From Sacculina carcini (Eukaryota > Arthropoda > Thecostraca > Sacculinidae): a stretch of 64,000 nucleotides of DNA. Made by a program: the position numbers and the translations under genes. This document shows, in pieces, positions 1 through 9,973 of this stretch (position 1 is the first letter of the stretch; the number at the start of each line of letters is the position of its first letter). The stretch lies in contig OU696583.1 of the NCBI GenBank assembly GCA_916048095.2, positions 4,638,750-4,702,749 of the forward strand, written 5' to 3'. The notes below the pieces were generated by a model that was given only the letters and a program-made list of their open reading frames with translations, had not been told where the DNA came from and did not search any database.

Positions 1-480
1 AAAAATTCAGACACGAAACAATGAAAATTGTGTAAAAAAATTTATCGTAATGTTTCCAAAATGAATTTATAAATTAACATCATCTAGCATTGAAACCCTC
101 CCGTTTAGCGAAACAATTAGAACAAAAAGTAAAATAAAAATTGAATTCATAAAATTATACTAATACAAATGAAAAAATGAAGAAAGCGAACCCATAAAAA
201 GTCTTAACCAATAGAAAAGTCTAAATATGAATGTTTTTATGTTAGATGTGGCCAAATATTTTCCCTCGAACAGCCTCATATATAAACCCGCCCGTCGAGC
301 AGAACGATTAATATAATATAATGAATCAAAAAGCAAAAATCTTACACAATAGAAAAATCTAAATTTGTAAATTCTTGTTTTAATTTTTGCGAAGTTTTTT
401 TCCTCAACACTCCTCAAATTCAAACCCGTCCTTCGTGTGTAGTGAATAAAAAATTTAACACTATGAAAACAATGAAACTT
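1..480. repeat. Degenerate dispersed repeat, internally repetitive
   Basis: AT-rich sequence with a GC-rich landmark of the form aacccgcccgtcg..gcagaac that recurs in degenerate form near 100, 285 and 423. It is followed each time by similar AT-rich filler, including phrases such as taaccaatagaaaa and gtttccaaaat. The same landmark and filler occur at 25.38-25.69 kb, so this is one interspersed family whose copies are built from units of roughly 140-185 bp. No coding potential was recognised and the transposon class is unknown. Confidence 0.55.
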
Positions 481-638
481 TCTGTCATCTCTATAATTCC
501 AGGCTTCTCTATGCTTCCACTAAAGCAGCATAGGCATAAAGCTGGCATCACATTGTATTGCAGCCCATATGCTCATGTAACTTGAAATTATACCGATTAA
601 ATTACAGTTAAATTCAGTAGTTTACCTTGCTCCCAGTA

Positions 639-640
<2 letters not shown>

Positions 641-684
<44 letters not shown>
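641..684. repeat. (AT)n-(GT)n microsatellite
   Basis: A pure AT dinucleotide run passes directly into GT units. It is a simple sequence repeat with no coding content. Confidence 0.95.
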
Positions 685-685
<1 letters not shown>

Positions 686-1734
686 AAGATAGTGATTGAT
701 GAACATGATGATTGATTAAGCATAAACATAATCATATGCGATACAACTTCAACAAACACCGGAAAAAATTAAGCGATCAAATGGTGTTGTTGCGAGAATA
801 CAGAGAGTGATTATGATTGGAAACGGGCTAGGCATGCTTCAATACATTGGGTCTCAGTATCACATATTTTTCTGAATATTGAAGCATGTGCTTGACTTCT
901 ATGTTTCTGATAATACCACCGAGCCAAGCCTGAACTAAGAGTTTGTCGATTAACTGTGGGAAAATTACAATAAACTACTACTCAAATAGACATGGATGCG
1001 TACTCCCATTGGAAAGATGATTTCAAGTTCCTGTATGAACTATGTCAAGCATGAGAGCATTACAAAAACATGCAAATCTCCTCCCACCATCGTGGTGTGC
1101 TCGAACACCCGCTGGGTTTCATTGTCAACAGCTGGCACAAAGCATGGATATTTTCTAAATCACAATTTCGAAGATATTAGTAAACTATACGAGAAATATT
1201 CGCTTTTTTGGAATTAAAAAGCTGGCATATGTTGGTGCCCTGAAATACTTGACAATTTATTGGAGCGTGTCAGCACCTGTGCTGGATATTACGCGCTTAA
1301 GCTATACAGTTTATGTATTTTATGTAAAAAATACAATTATTCACAAGATCGGTCGGCTGTCACCAGCAATACATAATTTACTTTATTTGTATCAATATTT
1401 GTCAAATAATGATCAAGTAATCAAATGAATAATAATCAAATGTATCAATAATGTCAATATCATTATTTGTAAAATATTGGTCTAAATATAATTACCATTT
1501 ATCTAGCTATATCAATGTTCTCTTTTCAACTGTTTTTACTGTATCAACTTTCAACTGTTTTCAAAGTTCAATGTGATGATGTTTTGTGTGTTATGTTAGC
1601 GTGTTGATTCCTACGGCTGTGTTGACTGACTCGCTTGTTCCTGTATTAGTAGCTTTCCTTGGTCTTCTTTCCTTGTTCTCATGTTAATTTTCATTTAAGA
1701 GCTTGTGTTAGTTTAATGAATGTTTCACAAATAA
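685..1734. other. No recognisable feature
   Basis: Unique-looking AT-rich sequence. A 73-codon open frame at 996-1217 has no family signature that I recognise and no convincing splice sites. Nothing else was seen up to the candidate target duplication of the LINE at 1735. Confidence 0.5.
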
Positions 1735-1752
1735 TTGTATGACAATTTATCA

Positions 1753-1853
1753 CTCTCCCAGCGACAGTTGTGGTGTATGGTTGCTTTCGCGCGCTGCTCA
1801 AATTTATGATTCTGTAGTTCTTTCTTACCTGATACTTCTTGTCGCTGGGTGAG
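1753..1853. other. Inverted repeat in the LINE 5' UTR
   Basis: ctctcccagcgacag (1753-1767) is nearly the reverse complement of cttgtcgctgggtgag (1838-1853). Transcribed RNA could form a stem of about 14 bp enclosing some 70 nt, starting about 10 nt from the inferred 5' end. Its role is unknown. 5'-end structures, including self-cleaving ribozymes, are known in several LINE clades, but I cannot assign one here. Confidence 0.5.
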
Positions 1854-1921
1854 TATTCAGTTTGTTTTTTAATTGTTTGGAGTTGTTTGGTTGTTTCTCA
1901 CCTGAATTCTCACGTTGCGCA

Positions 1922-2965
1922 ATGTGTCAATGTTGTATTTGTAAATCTCCCGGTGAGACTTCCAAATGGGTTGGATGCAACTTATGTGATTCGCGGGCCC
2001 ACGTCAAATGTGCCTCTCTAACTGGTATCAGGACGGACCTACTGAAAATGGTCAATTGGGTGTGTTCTCCCTGTCTTGGTCGAGCTAGGTTCGCGATCCA
2101 GTTGGCTGGAGATTTCTCTTCGTTTGGCCAGCGCCTGCAGACCATTGAGGGCACTCTAAATGAACTACGTCAGCCACCACAGGATTCCTCTACCACTCCA
2201 CGACCGTCTCCTCAACCGAAACAGTCACATGCTGTGGTTTTAAAGTCGAAGACTAGCTCGCCCATTTCGACATCGTCTGTTGCTCCGGCTCTGCGCGATA
2301 TTCCGGTGTCTGCCTCGCGCCCTGCTGTCAATGGCGGACTGGTGCTGCGCTGCGATTCCGCTGCTACAGCCAAAAAGGCTGCCGATCGTGTTCGCATGGC
2401 CATGCCGGACGCTGAAGTCTCACTGCCGACTGCCACGCAGCTTCGCCCGAAGATTACTATGGCTAACATTCCTCCCAACTTTTCTTCTGATTCTTTCGTT
2501 TCTTCACTAAAGCAAAAAAATTACTGTCTGTCATCTGTGCCTGACTCGGAGATCAAACTTTTATTTTTCACCACTCCTCGTAATAATATATCACATGCTG
2601 TTTTGTCTGTTTCACCAGCTGTGCGTTCAGTCATCAAAAATGCCGGTGACCGTCTCTTCATCGAACTGCGCTCATGCCCAGTTTACGATCGTTACTGGGT
2701 AGCTCACTGTGGTCGATGTGCTGGTCTCGGCCACAAAGAAACACACTGCACACGTCCGGTGATGTGTGGTCATTGTGCAGGCCCTCATAGGTCTGGTGAC
2801 TGTGACCGCTCAGCACCTGAATGGTGCAACAATTGTGCTTCGTCCTTGCGTCCACATAACCATTCATCTTTCAGCTCTTCCTGTCCTTCTTTCTTGGCTG
2901 TAAGAAATTCTATCCGGCTCCGCACTATGTCCTCCGGTCCGTCCGTCTCTCCTTCTTCCACCTGA
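1922..2965 (+). CDS. LINE ORF1 protein: PHD-type finger plus CCHC knuckles
   Basis: Nucleic-acid-binding ORF1 product, 347 residues from the first ATG at 1922. The frame is open 60 nt further upstream but has no earlier ATG. Residues 2-48 hold a Cys4-His-Cys3-type pattern (CxxC, then C..C, H..C, W.C..C) as in the PHD-like fingers found in ORF1 of CR1-group LINEs. A Ser/Pro/Thr-rich linker follows. From about residue 263 the pattern CGRCAGLGHKETHC and a second C-X2-C-X4-H-X4-C are gag-like zinc knuckles, followed by one more Cys pair. The likely role is packaging element RNA with ORF2 protein. The ORF ends in TGA followed by CTAG and is in the same frame as ORF2. Confidence 0.85.
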   Translation: MCQCCICKSPGETSKWVGCNLCDSRAHVKCASLTGIRTDLLKMVNWVCSPCLGRARFAIQLAGDFSSFGQRLQTIEGTLNELRQPPQDSSTTPRPSPQPKQSHAVVLKSKTSSPISTSSVAPALRDIPVSASRPAVNGGLVLRCDSAATAKKAADRVRMAMPDAEVSLPTATQLRPKITMANIPPNFSSDSFVSSLKQKNYCLSSVPDSEIKLLFFTTPRNNISHAVLSVSPAVRSVIKNAGDRLFIELRSCPVYDRYWVAHCGRCAGLGHKETHCTRPVMCGHCAGPHRSGDCDRSAPEWCNNCASSLRPHNHSSFSSSCPSFLAVRNSIRLRTMSSGPSVSPSST

Positions 2966-2969
2966 CTAG
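2963..2969 (+). promoter_or_regulatory. Candidate stop-codon readthrough signal TGA-CTAG
   Basis: The only in-frame stop between ORF1 and ORF2 is TGA at 2963-2965, followed at once by CTAG. UGA-CUA(G) is the best-known high-efficiency readthrough context in animal and alphavirus mRNAs. The downstream frame is open from 2966 to 5878. Its first ATG (3800) lies inside ORF2, past the whole endonuclease domain. Readthrough would give an ORF1-ORF2 fusion, and no frameshift is needed. Confidence 0.7.
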
Positions 2970-5878
2970 CCTCCCAAGCATCCTCTCCTAAGCATTCCTC
3001 TAATCGCTCTTCCTTGTCTAGTTCCTCTCTTTGGTCTAATATTCCTATTGGATTTATTAACATTCGTTCCTGTCGCAATAAAACTACTCATCTCTGCCAT
3101 ATCCTATCCCTACACTCTCTCGCAATTTTGTGTCTTGTTGAAACCTGGCTCTTTGACTCCGACATTCCTTCTTTCTCCTCTAACATTCCCACAGGTTACT
3201 CCTTCCTACACAAGTCTAGGTCAAATACCAAGTCTTCCGGTGGTGGAGTGGGCTGCATTTTCTCTAAATCTCTACATGTTTCAGTCTTATCCTTTCCGTC
3301 TCTTTGTTCTTTCTCATCCTTTGAATTCCTTGCTCTACAACTTTCACCGCCTTCTTCTCCGAAGTTCTGTATCACCATTATTTATCGCCATAATCATCCT
3401 GGCACTTGCTCTTCTTTTTTCACTGAATTTCCTACTCTCCTCGACTGCATCATATCCTCTTTCTCTAGTCGCTTTATTATCCTAGGCGATTTCAACTTTT
3501 GGGTGGATTCGCCTAGCTCTAATGTCCTTGCTTCTCAATTTCTAACTATCTTAGACTCTCATGGTTTGTTCTCTCCTGTTTCCTCGCCTACTCATATATC
3601 CGGTCATTCCTTAGATCTTATCCTTTTCCCATCGCCTGTCCTTTCTACCGACAATTCCCCCTCCAATGTAACTGTCTTTCCTTCCGATCTTTCTTTGTCT
3701 GACCATAGTCTTCTTCTTACCACTCTTTCTTGTCTCGCCTCGCTGCCTCCTCATACTCCTGCTTTGATTGCCTATCGTAACTTTAAAGAATTCGATCCGA
3801 TGCAGTTTTACCTATTACTTGATTCCTTATTTCCTCTGCAAACGCTTTATTTCCTGAATCCTTCGGACATCTATCCCCACCTATCTTCTGCTTTATCTAA
3901 AATCAGTGACTCTTTGTTTCCTTTACTTATCCGGCGCAATACAACTAATTCTTCTCCTCCTTGGTTTAACTCTCAACTTCGTCTATTGAAAAGACATCAA
4001 CGTTCACTTCTACGAATCTGGAAACGTACATCTCATTCATCTGATTGGTCTTCCTTCTCTGTTTCCCGCTCTTCTTATATCTCGGCCTTGTCTGCAGCTA
4101 AACAAAATTACTTCTCCTCCCGTCTCTCTTCGCTCTCCCGATCCCCTAAGTCTCTTTGGACAACTCTAAACTCTCTCACTGGTTCTCGATCTAACTCCTC
4201 TTTATCTAATCTAACTGCCTCTCAATTATCTTCTCATTTCACTAATAAAGTCCTAACTGTTCAGTCTAAACTCCCCTCTTCCAATATCCCTGTTACACAT
4301 ACTCGTGTGTCTCTACAATTCACTTCATTCTCGCAAATACATCTTTCAGATATTCTTACCATGATATCTTCCCTCAAAATTTCCTCCTCTCCGGCTGATC
4401 CTATTAATTTTAGAGCTATCTCCCCTTCAATATTTTCTCTTGTTCCTTATCTATTACATCTCATTAATTCATCATTTCTTCATGGCCAATTCCTATCTGA
4501 TAAACATGCCATCGTCCATCCTATCCTTAAAAAACCTACATTAAATCCGTCTGAATGCGCTAATTACCGTCCTATATCTCTTCTCAGCTTTCCTTCAAAA
4601 CTCCTTGAATCAGCTATTTTTTCCCAGTTGTCTCCCCTTATTTCCCAGGTCCTTCATCCTTTCCAATCTGGGTTTCGCTCCTGTCACTCTACGGAATCTG
4701 TCCTTATTTCAGTTACTCATGAAATCTTATCTAAATTTTCCTATCGTCAATCAGTTCTCCTTGTTCTTCTCGATATGTCTCTAGCCTTCGATCTTGTCAA
4801 TCATGCCATTCTCATCAATGATCTTTCTTCTCTGGGTCTATCCTCGTCAGCATTGTCTCTCCTCAAATCCTATCTCTCTGGTCGCACTTTTTCAGTAAAC
4901 TTCAATTCAACTGTTTCAAAATCTGCTTCTCTTATTTCTGGTGTCCCTCAAGGTTCTATCTTGGGTCCTACTCTTTTCAATCTTTACATGTCTTCTCTCT
5001 GTCCTGTCCTTTGTAAATACAACATTCCTTTCCATATTTATGCCGATGATATACAACTCCTAATTCCTTGTCCTTTCTCTCATGCCACTCTTCTCAATGA
5101 TATTCTCTCTGATATTACGTCCTGGACCACCTCTCGTCGCCTCATTCTCAACACTTCTAAGTCTGAATTTCTTATCCTTCACCCTCCGCGCATTTCTCCT
5201 CCATTACTCCCAATCGCTGTATCTTCCTCTGTTCGAAACTTGGGTGCTATCTTCGATTCCAACTTGTCCTTTTCAAACAATGTTGTCTCTATTTCGCGCA
5301 CCTGTCGTTTGATTTTACGCAGTCTATACCCTATTCGATCCTGTTTAGACCAGCCTTCTTCTATTAAATTAATACAGTCTCTTGTTCTCTCTCGTCTTGA
5401 TTATTGCAGCTCACTCCACTACATTCTTACCAACAAATCCCTGAAAATCCTTCAAAAAATTATTAATCAATCCTGTCGTTTTGTGCTCCATCCTACACCT
5501 TGCCGCCATACCTCTCAATTCTTGTTCCAATTCCACTGGCTTCCCATCATTCCTAGGATTCATTTTCGGCTGTGTTGTCTCATATATAAAATTATGCACA
5601 ATAGCTCTTCCCCGTCCTATCTTTCTGATCTTCTAGTTTCTTCTAATGACTTTAATTCTCGTGTTCATCGTCCCTTATCCTGTCCTCGCGCTATCAACGA
5701 GTCACCTTGGTCCGCAAAATCCTTTTCTTTCTATGCGCCTCGGGTCTACAATGATCTTCCCTCCTCAATCACTTCCTCTTCATCCTTTAGTAGGTTTTCC
5801 TCCTCACTTCGTAAATATCTTTTTGCTAAATCTTTTGATCCCACTTCTCGCACTCTTACACCTTACGCTTCCCTATGA
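2966..5878 (+). CDS. LINE ORF2: endonuclease and reverse transcriptase
   Basis: About 970 sense codons after the ORF1 stop. The N-terminal APE-type endonuclease shows the NIR start (near 3059), the catalytic Glu in LVETWL (3139), GDFNFW (3485) and SDHS (about 3697). Reverse transcriptase follows: NYRPISLL, QSGFRSCHSTES, a motif A LLDMSLAFD (about 4765), GVPQGSILGP (about 4940) and the catalytic YADD (5037-5049). A C-terminal region ends with the CPRAINESPW..SFSFYAPRVYNDLP block shared with other relics in this window. It performs target-primed reverse transcription. There is no ATG before 3800, so the endonuclease can only be made by readthrough of the TGA at 2963, by re-initiation at a non-ATG codon, or from a copy without the stop. 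The sense strand is strikingly pyrimidine-rich (Ser, Leu, Phe). Confidence 0.9.
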   Translation, partial: LASQASSPKHSSNRSSLSSSSLWSNIPIGFINIRSCRNKTTHLCHILSLHSLAILCLVETWLFDSDIPSFSSNIPTGYSFLHKSRSNTKSSGGGVGCIFSKSLHVSVLSFPSLCSFSSFEFLALQLSPPSSPKFCITIIYRHNHPGTCSSFFTEFPTLLDCIISSFSSRFIILGDFNFWVDSPSSNVLASQFLTILDSHGLFSPVSSPTHISGHSLDLILFPSPVLSTDNSPSNVTVFPSDLSLSDHSLLLTTLSCLASLPPHTPALIAYRNFKEFDPMQFYLLLDSLFPLQTLYFLNPSDIYPHLSSALSKISDSLFPLLIRRNTTNSSPPWFNSQLRLLKRHQRSLLRIWKRTSHSSDWSSFSVSRSSYISALSAAKQNYFSSRLSSLSRSPKSLWTTLNSLTGSRSNSSLSNLTASQLSSHFTNKVLTVQSKLPSSNIPVTHTRVSLQFTSFSQIHLSDILTMISSLKISSSPADPINFRAISPSIFSLVPYLLHLINSSFLHGQFLSDKHAIVHPILKKPTLNPSECANYRPISLLSFPSKLLESAIFSQLSPLISQVLHPFQSGFRSCHSTESVLISVTHEILSKFSYRQSVLLVLLDMSLAFDLVNHAILINDLSSLGLSSSALSLLKSYLSGRTFSVNFNSTVSKSASLISGVPQGSILGPTLFNLYMSSLCPVLCKYNIPFHIYADDIQLLIPCPFSHATLLNDILSDITSWTTSRRLILNTSKSEFLILHPPRISPPLLPIAVSSSVRNLGAIFDSNLSFSNNVVSISRTCRLILRSLYPIRSCLDQPSSIKLIQSLVLSRLDYCSSLHYILTNKSLKILQKIINQSCRFVLHPTPCRHTSQFLFQFHWLPIIPRIHFRLCCLIYKIMHNSSSPSYLSDLLVSSNDFNSRVHRPLSCPRAINESPWSAKSFSFYAPRVYNDLPSSITSSSSFSRFSSSLRKYLFAKSFDPTSRTLTPYASL

Positions 5879-6073
5879 CTCTAATTTACAATTACTTATG
5901 TTTTTACTTATTTTCATTTTATTTATCTCCATTATTATTGAAAAAAAATTTCCTTTCTGTGAATTTTCTACTTCTTTTCTCACATCTTGATGTCGTGTAC
6001 TGTTGTTGTTGTTGTTGTTGTCTCTTTCGCGCTTGTTTCTGTGTGAGCGCTATAAAAATACATTGTTGTATGA

Positions 6074-6934
6074 ATAAATAAATACGCTAGTGTTCATTTT
6101 CACATTGCTGGAAGATAATGAAAGCAAGTGATTCAAATACGGTGCCGGATAATGCAGCGTTTACAACGATCAACAGCCTGGTTGGAGGAACACTTCTCAT
6201 ATTCGAATTGAATTTCATATTTGATTTAATTTCTTTATTAGCAACCAATTGCTCTTTAAAATTCATAGCAGGAAAACTGTTTTATTTTTTGTCATTACCC
6301 TACACCACACATTCCAACGATATATATTAATTTGATTCAATAACCATCTATTCACCTAAATCGCTACTGGGTTTGCCTACAAATAAAAATAATAATAATA
6401 TTTACAGACGGCGTGCCGTTCCAAGCCCTGCTCACAATACGGCAGTAATGAAAATGCGCAATCGAAGTAGGATTCTGAGCGAAGATGAGGTGTGATCATC
6501 GCTGAATGAAAGTGTCAAATTTGATCAAATTGATGTCCAGTAAGATGTCCTATCTTGTCGAGGTTTGCTAGAATAGCCGCATTAGAAAGGATGGATGGCA
6601 AATGGAAATAAGAATCATATTTATCAATCTATCATATATAATCATATATCTATAATATCAATCATATATAATCATATCATATCTGTCATATCAATGAAAA
6701 TATATCTTAAGTCTAACCGAATAGCCAAAAACTGCTCAGAAATGCAAAATCAAATACAGTTGTATTATGTCCCCTTAGGAAGAGACACTTTCCACTTTGC
6801 ATTACATAATCAAACACGTATTCCAGTATTTTCTCGCTCATACATTGATTTGGACTGATGAATGCTAGTTTTATTGCAAGCTAGAGCAGTGAAAGGTAGC
6901 TATAAAAATCTTCTTGAATGCTGCTATTGTGCTG

Positions 6935-6935
<1 letters not shown>
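6074..6935. other. AT-rich spacer, no gene
   Basis: No coding feature was recognised. 6620-6700 is an imperfect tandem of atcatatataatcatatc-like words. Confidence 0.5.
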
Positions 6936-6973
<38 letters not shown>

Positions 6974-7712
6974 CCCTTACATGGGTGTAAATCACACATC
7001 CGGGCTCAATTGTTAATCCGCCTGGTTTCTATGTCTGTGCGTCGCATGCATGTGTGAACTAGCTTCATAATCACACACACACACTCGTACACACACACAC
7101 ACACACACACACATACATTCACGAATATACACACACATACACACACACGTACAAACTCACCCACATTCACTCTCAGGTATTTGTTGACGTGTATATCGAC
7201 AGAAGCAGCCGCACTCTTGGCACACTGGCTGTGTTATGCGCGTGTGTATGTACGTATGTGTATGTCTCTGTGTGTATGTGTGTATGTATGTATGTGTAGT
7301 GCACAGCATGTGTCATTCACTGGTGAACCAATTTCTTCTTTGTGAGTCTTGTTAAGCGACGTCGTCTAATTAACGACCAAAACAAACACACACACACACA
7401 CACACACACATACGCACTATGACAGACAGATACTCATATACACATATTTACAGACACACCCTAGGTAACATCCGAAGTGAATACGGCCACATTCTCCGAG
7501 TCATGTGCGCATATATGTGTATGTGTGCCCGTGTGTGTCTGTGAGTATTCGAATGAGAGTGCGCTTGCAACAGACTCGCGGGGATTGCAGGTCACAGCGC
7601 ATGTGTGTTCGACTGCACATACGAGAAGCACACACCCATGCACAATGTACATTAGTGTACATCTGTATGTGCACACACAGATGTGCACAAGGAGAACACC
7701 AGATGAAAGTAT
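6936..7712. repeat. (AC)n / (GT)n microsatellite cluster
   Basis: Several CA runs (6937-6969, 7070-7150, 7386-7412) alternate with GTAT/GTGT-rich stretches around 7230-7300 and 7500-7700. Open frames across this block are low-complexity Cys/Val/Thr/His translations and were not called. Confidence 0.9.
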
Positions 7713-8173
7713 ACAAAAACTCATGATGAGAAAGAGGGAGAGAAAAAGCGAGAAGGGATCAATGTCACGGGCGAAGTGCAGAAAGCGAAATATAGATCAG
7801 CTTTCATTCAGCTGGTGTGTTCATGAGTGTTGGAGCTCTAACCCACGTGATGTCTCATGCAAGCAATACTGCGTCGCATTGGTATTATTACTGTTACCCA
7901 GGAAAACAGTGAGTGTATTGTACAGCGGCGTTTTCGATAACAATTAGTCAACACACTCAGTTCTTTTGATCGTTAGCTATGCTAAAATAATACGTAAACG
8001 TTCAAAGCGTTCAAGAGAGATTATTCATGCATTTTTGTTTCATATTTGTTGTCTTGTTTTTTTCTGCTGAACTCCAGTATGTCTGCTTTTGTACTTTACA
8101 TATCGATTTGTAGGAGCATTGCCAATAAAAACCAGTGAGCAACAAGTGGATGATCATGTGTTGCATACAGCAG

Positions 8174-8326
8174 GTGGCTGGAACCAGTTGCATCTGTGCC
8201 TCTGCGTCACCTTCAAGCGGGCGTTGAGTGGCAAGTGTCGACGGAAAATCAGTGGGTGGATGTGCAAGCCAGCTCACCGCACGCTAATTGGAAACTAATT
8301 ATAGACGCTGCAGGTGTGCTGTGTGT
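8174..8326 (+). CDS. Candidate host exon, unknown gene
   Basis: An open stretch of about 48 codons with a balanced residue mix (for example GVEWQVSTENQWVDVQASS). It is bounded on the left by a possible acceptor (gttgcatacag, ending 8173) and on the right by a strong donor-like gtgtgtaagtatcc (about 8320-8335). An in-frame TGA lies just upstream, so it can only be coding as a spliced exon. I recognise no family. It could be chance. It would need transcript support. Confidence 0.25.
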
Positions 8327-9126
8327 AAGTATCCACAACACTGACTCACCAGATGTTTCACAAGCGACCACTTTGGGCAGGAGAACAGAGGATAGAGAGA
8401 GAAAAAGGGAAAGAGAGAAAAAAGAGGAAAAGATTCAAAGCAGCTCAGTTAGCTGATAGGTCGCCAGGTTTTCGTTGCTGATTACTGGGGAACTGGTCCT
8501 ACAAGACGCTGTTTTTGTTATGAGCCGCCATCAATGCGGTTGTGTGCATTTGGCTGGCTTCAAGGTCACACGGCCCTGCATCACCTCTATAACGTATTTT
8601 CAATAGCAGACCACCTCCAGATAAAATGCCCATCCCGTCAACTTTTTGTGACAATTGACAATCACTCTTGATCGGTTCTCAATTCGGTGATTGGACAGCT
8701 ACTTGCGCATGAAAGTAGCGGTGAGCAATGGTTTCTCGTGCAGATCAGGCTGTGTGGAGCCAGGAGCCAATTGTATATTGTGAAAAGTGCAGTAGAAAAG
8801 CCGACTGCATTTTTCATACTCCAAGAACATCAAAATTAAGCCATTTATATGATTATATTGATGCCATGTAAATCATTATATTATAGGCATTAATTTGACC
8901 GACAGTCTGAAGATGTAGACCGGCTGCTCCGAAACGTCACAAAGTATTGCGGAATATCGGCGCAAGTTTAAGGGAATTAAGCAAAAAACCCAGAAAAAAT
9001 ATATAACATAAACAAACAAATATTTTCGGTATTTTTTCACGGGAATTCTCGCACCCCTCAGGAACCAGGTTCGCACTCCCGGTTAAAAACATCTGCTCTA
9101 GTGGGATGAATTCAGTGCTGTTACCT

Positions 9127-9316
9127 GATCTCGCGTGGGGAGTTAGTTTTCCCTCTTCTATGACCAGCGTGTCGCCTTCCAGCAGTATGGCGTCGGCGGT
9201 TGGGTCCACCTCGGCCAGCGTGTCAGCGAACCTCAGCAGTGGCTCCTGGACTCCATACTCCAGCACCACGTGAGAGACCAGATCTTGAACCAGCTGCCTC
9301 GTATCACCCACCAGCT
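9127..9316 (-). CDS. Candidate internal host exon, unknown gene
   Basis: On the minus strand an acceptor-like attttgccaacag (ending near 9317) precedes about 63 open codons and a donor-like cacgcgagatcag|gtaaca near 9127. The peptide looks like a globular protein: acidic/hydrophobic helix-like segments with LVQDLVSHVVLEYG and FADTLAEVDPTADAILLEGD. Local GC is clearly higher than in the flanks. I do not recognise the family. The FADTLAEVD phrase faintly recalls MutS lever helices, but the residues that follow do not fit, so no name is given. Confidence 0.45.
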
Positions 9317-9351
9317 GTTGGCAAAATTCAAGTTGTAAGTGCTCCACATCA

Positions 9352-9400
9352 AATCAAATCAAATATATAATTTAAGCGCTCGTTATTTGTTTTGTGTAAC
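9352..9400 (-). mobile_element. L2-type 3'-terminal fragment with (GATTT)n tail
   Basis: Read on the minus strand the sequence is ..gagcgcttaaattatatatttgatttgatttg, the short 3' end and tandem tail of an L2-like LINE. No coding part is recognised next to it. Confidence 0.5.
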
Positions 9401-9973
9401 AATTTAAATACAATTATATATCTAGATGATGTTTTTCTGTTAAAAATGATGTTTATCCTTATGTTAAAACCTACGGAAGCTTTCGATTTTTTTTAATATT
9501 TCCCGTATTTTTGACATAAAAATATTCCATGTGATATAATCTATGCCGGACTAGCATACAAGCAAACAACATGTATTTGATTGATAATACTATTATTTTT
9601 AATTACAGGCAAAACCAGTAGCATGGGAGGAGTGGAAGCAATATTACTACCCTGAGGTGGCCCCATGTACCGGAAGCACCCAAAAGACGCAGAGAGAAAA
9701 GGAGATTGAAAAGTCAAGGTAAAAGGAAGATAGAGGAAGATATCAGGAAGATAAAAGCAAATTCAGAAAATAATCAAAAGAAATAAGCGATGAACCAAAA
9801 AATATTAACAAATCACAATCCTAAATAAAAGTGTATATATACAATTGTGCAACATACTGACTAAGATAATATAGTAACATAAGACTAAACAAGTAACGTA
9901 TAATTATAATGAAGATAATATAAAAATGAATAAACAAATTAATCTGAAAAATCAACCAATGTGTGAATGTATT

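Larger units (their letters stand above)
1743..6065 (+). mobile_element. Apparently full-length L2/CR1-type non-LTR retrotransposon
   Basis: A two-ORF LINE. It has a short 5' UTR, an ORF1 with zinc-binding motifs, an ORF2 with apurinic-type endonuclease and reverse transcriptase, and a 3' end with the gcgctataaa..att-gttg sequence typical of L2-like elements. ttgtatga occurs directly before 1743 (1735-1742) and directly after the tail (6066-6073), so an 8-bp target duplication is a reasonable reading, though LINE ends are hard to fix from one copy. Both ORFs are free of internal stops except the single TGA between them. A 5'-truncated copy at 9.97-11.21 kb is about 99% identical by eye. Both facts argue for recent activity. 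The clade call (L2 versus another CR1-group clade) rests on motif style and tail only. Confidence 0.85.

Noticed and set aside
1862..1921. Earlier start of LINE ORF1
   Set aside because: The upstream codons lack an ATG. The first ATG is at 1922, directly before the zinc-finger cysteines.
3014..3016. TTG at 3014 as the true ORF2 start
   Set aside because: Nothing supports initiation at this TTG. The frame is open back to the TGA at 2963, so readthrough explains the layout better, although non-ATG initiation is not excluded.
7477..7947. 156-codon plus-strand ORF
   Set aside because: Its first half translates GT/AC-rich simple sequence and opposing frames are equally open. No domain is recognised.
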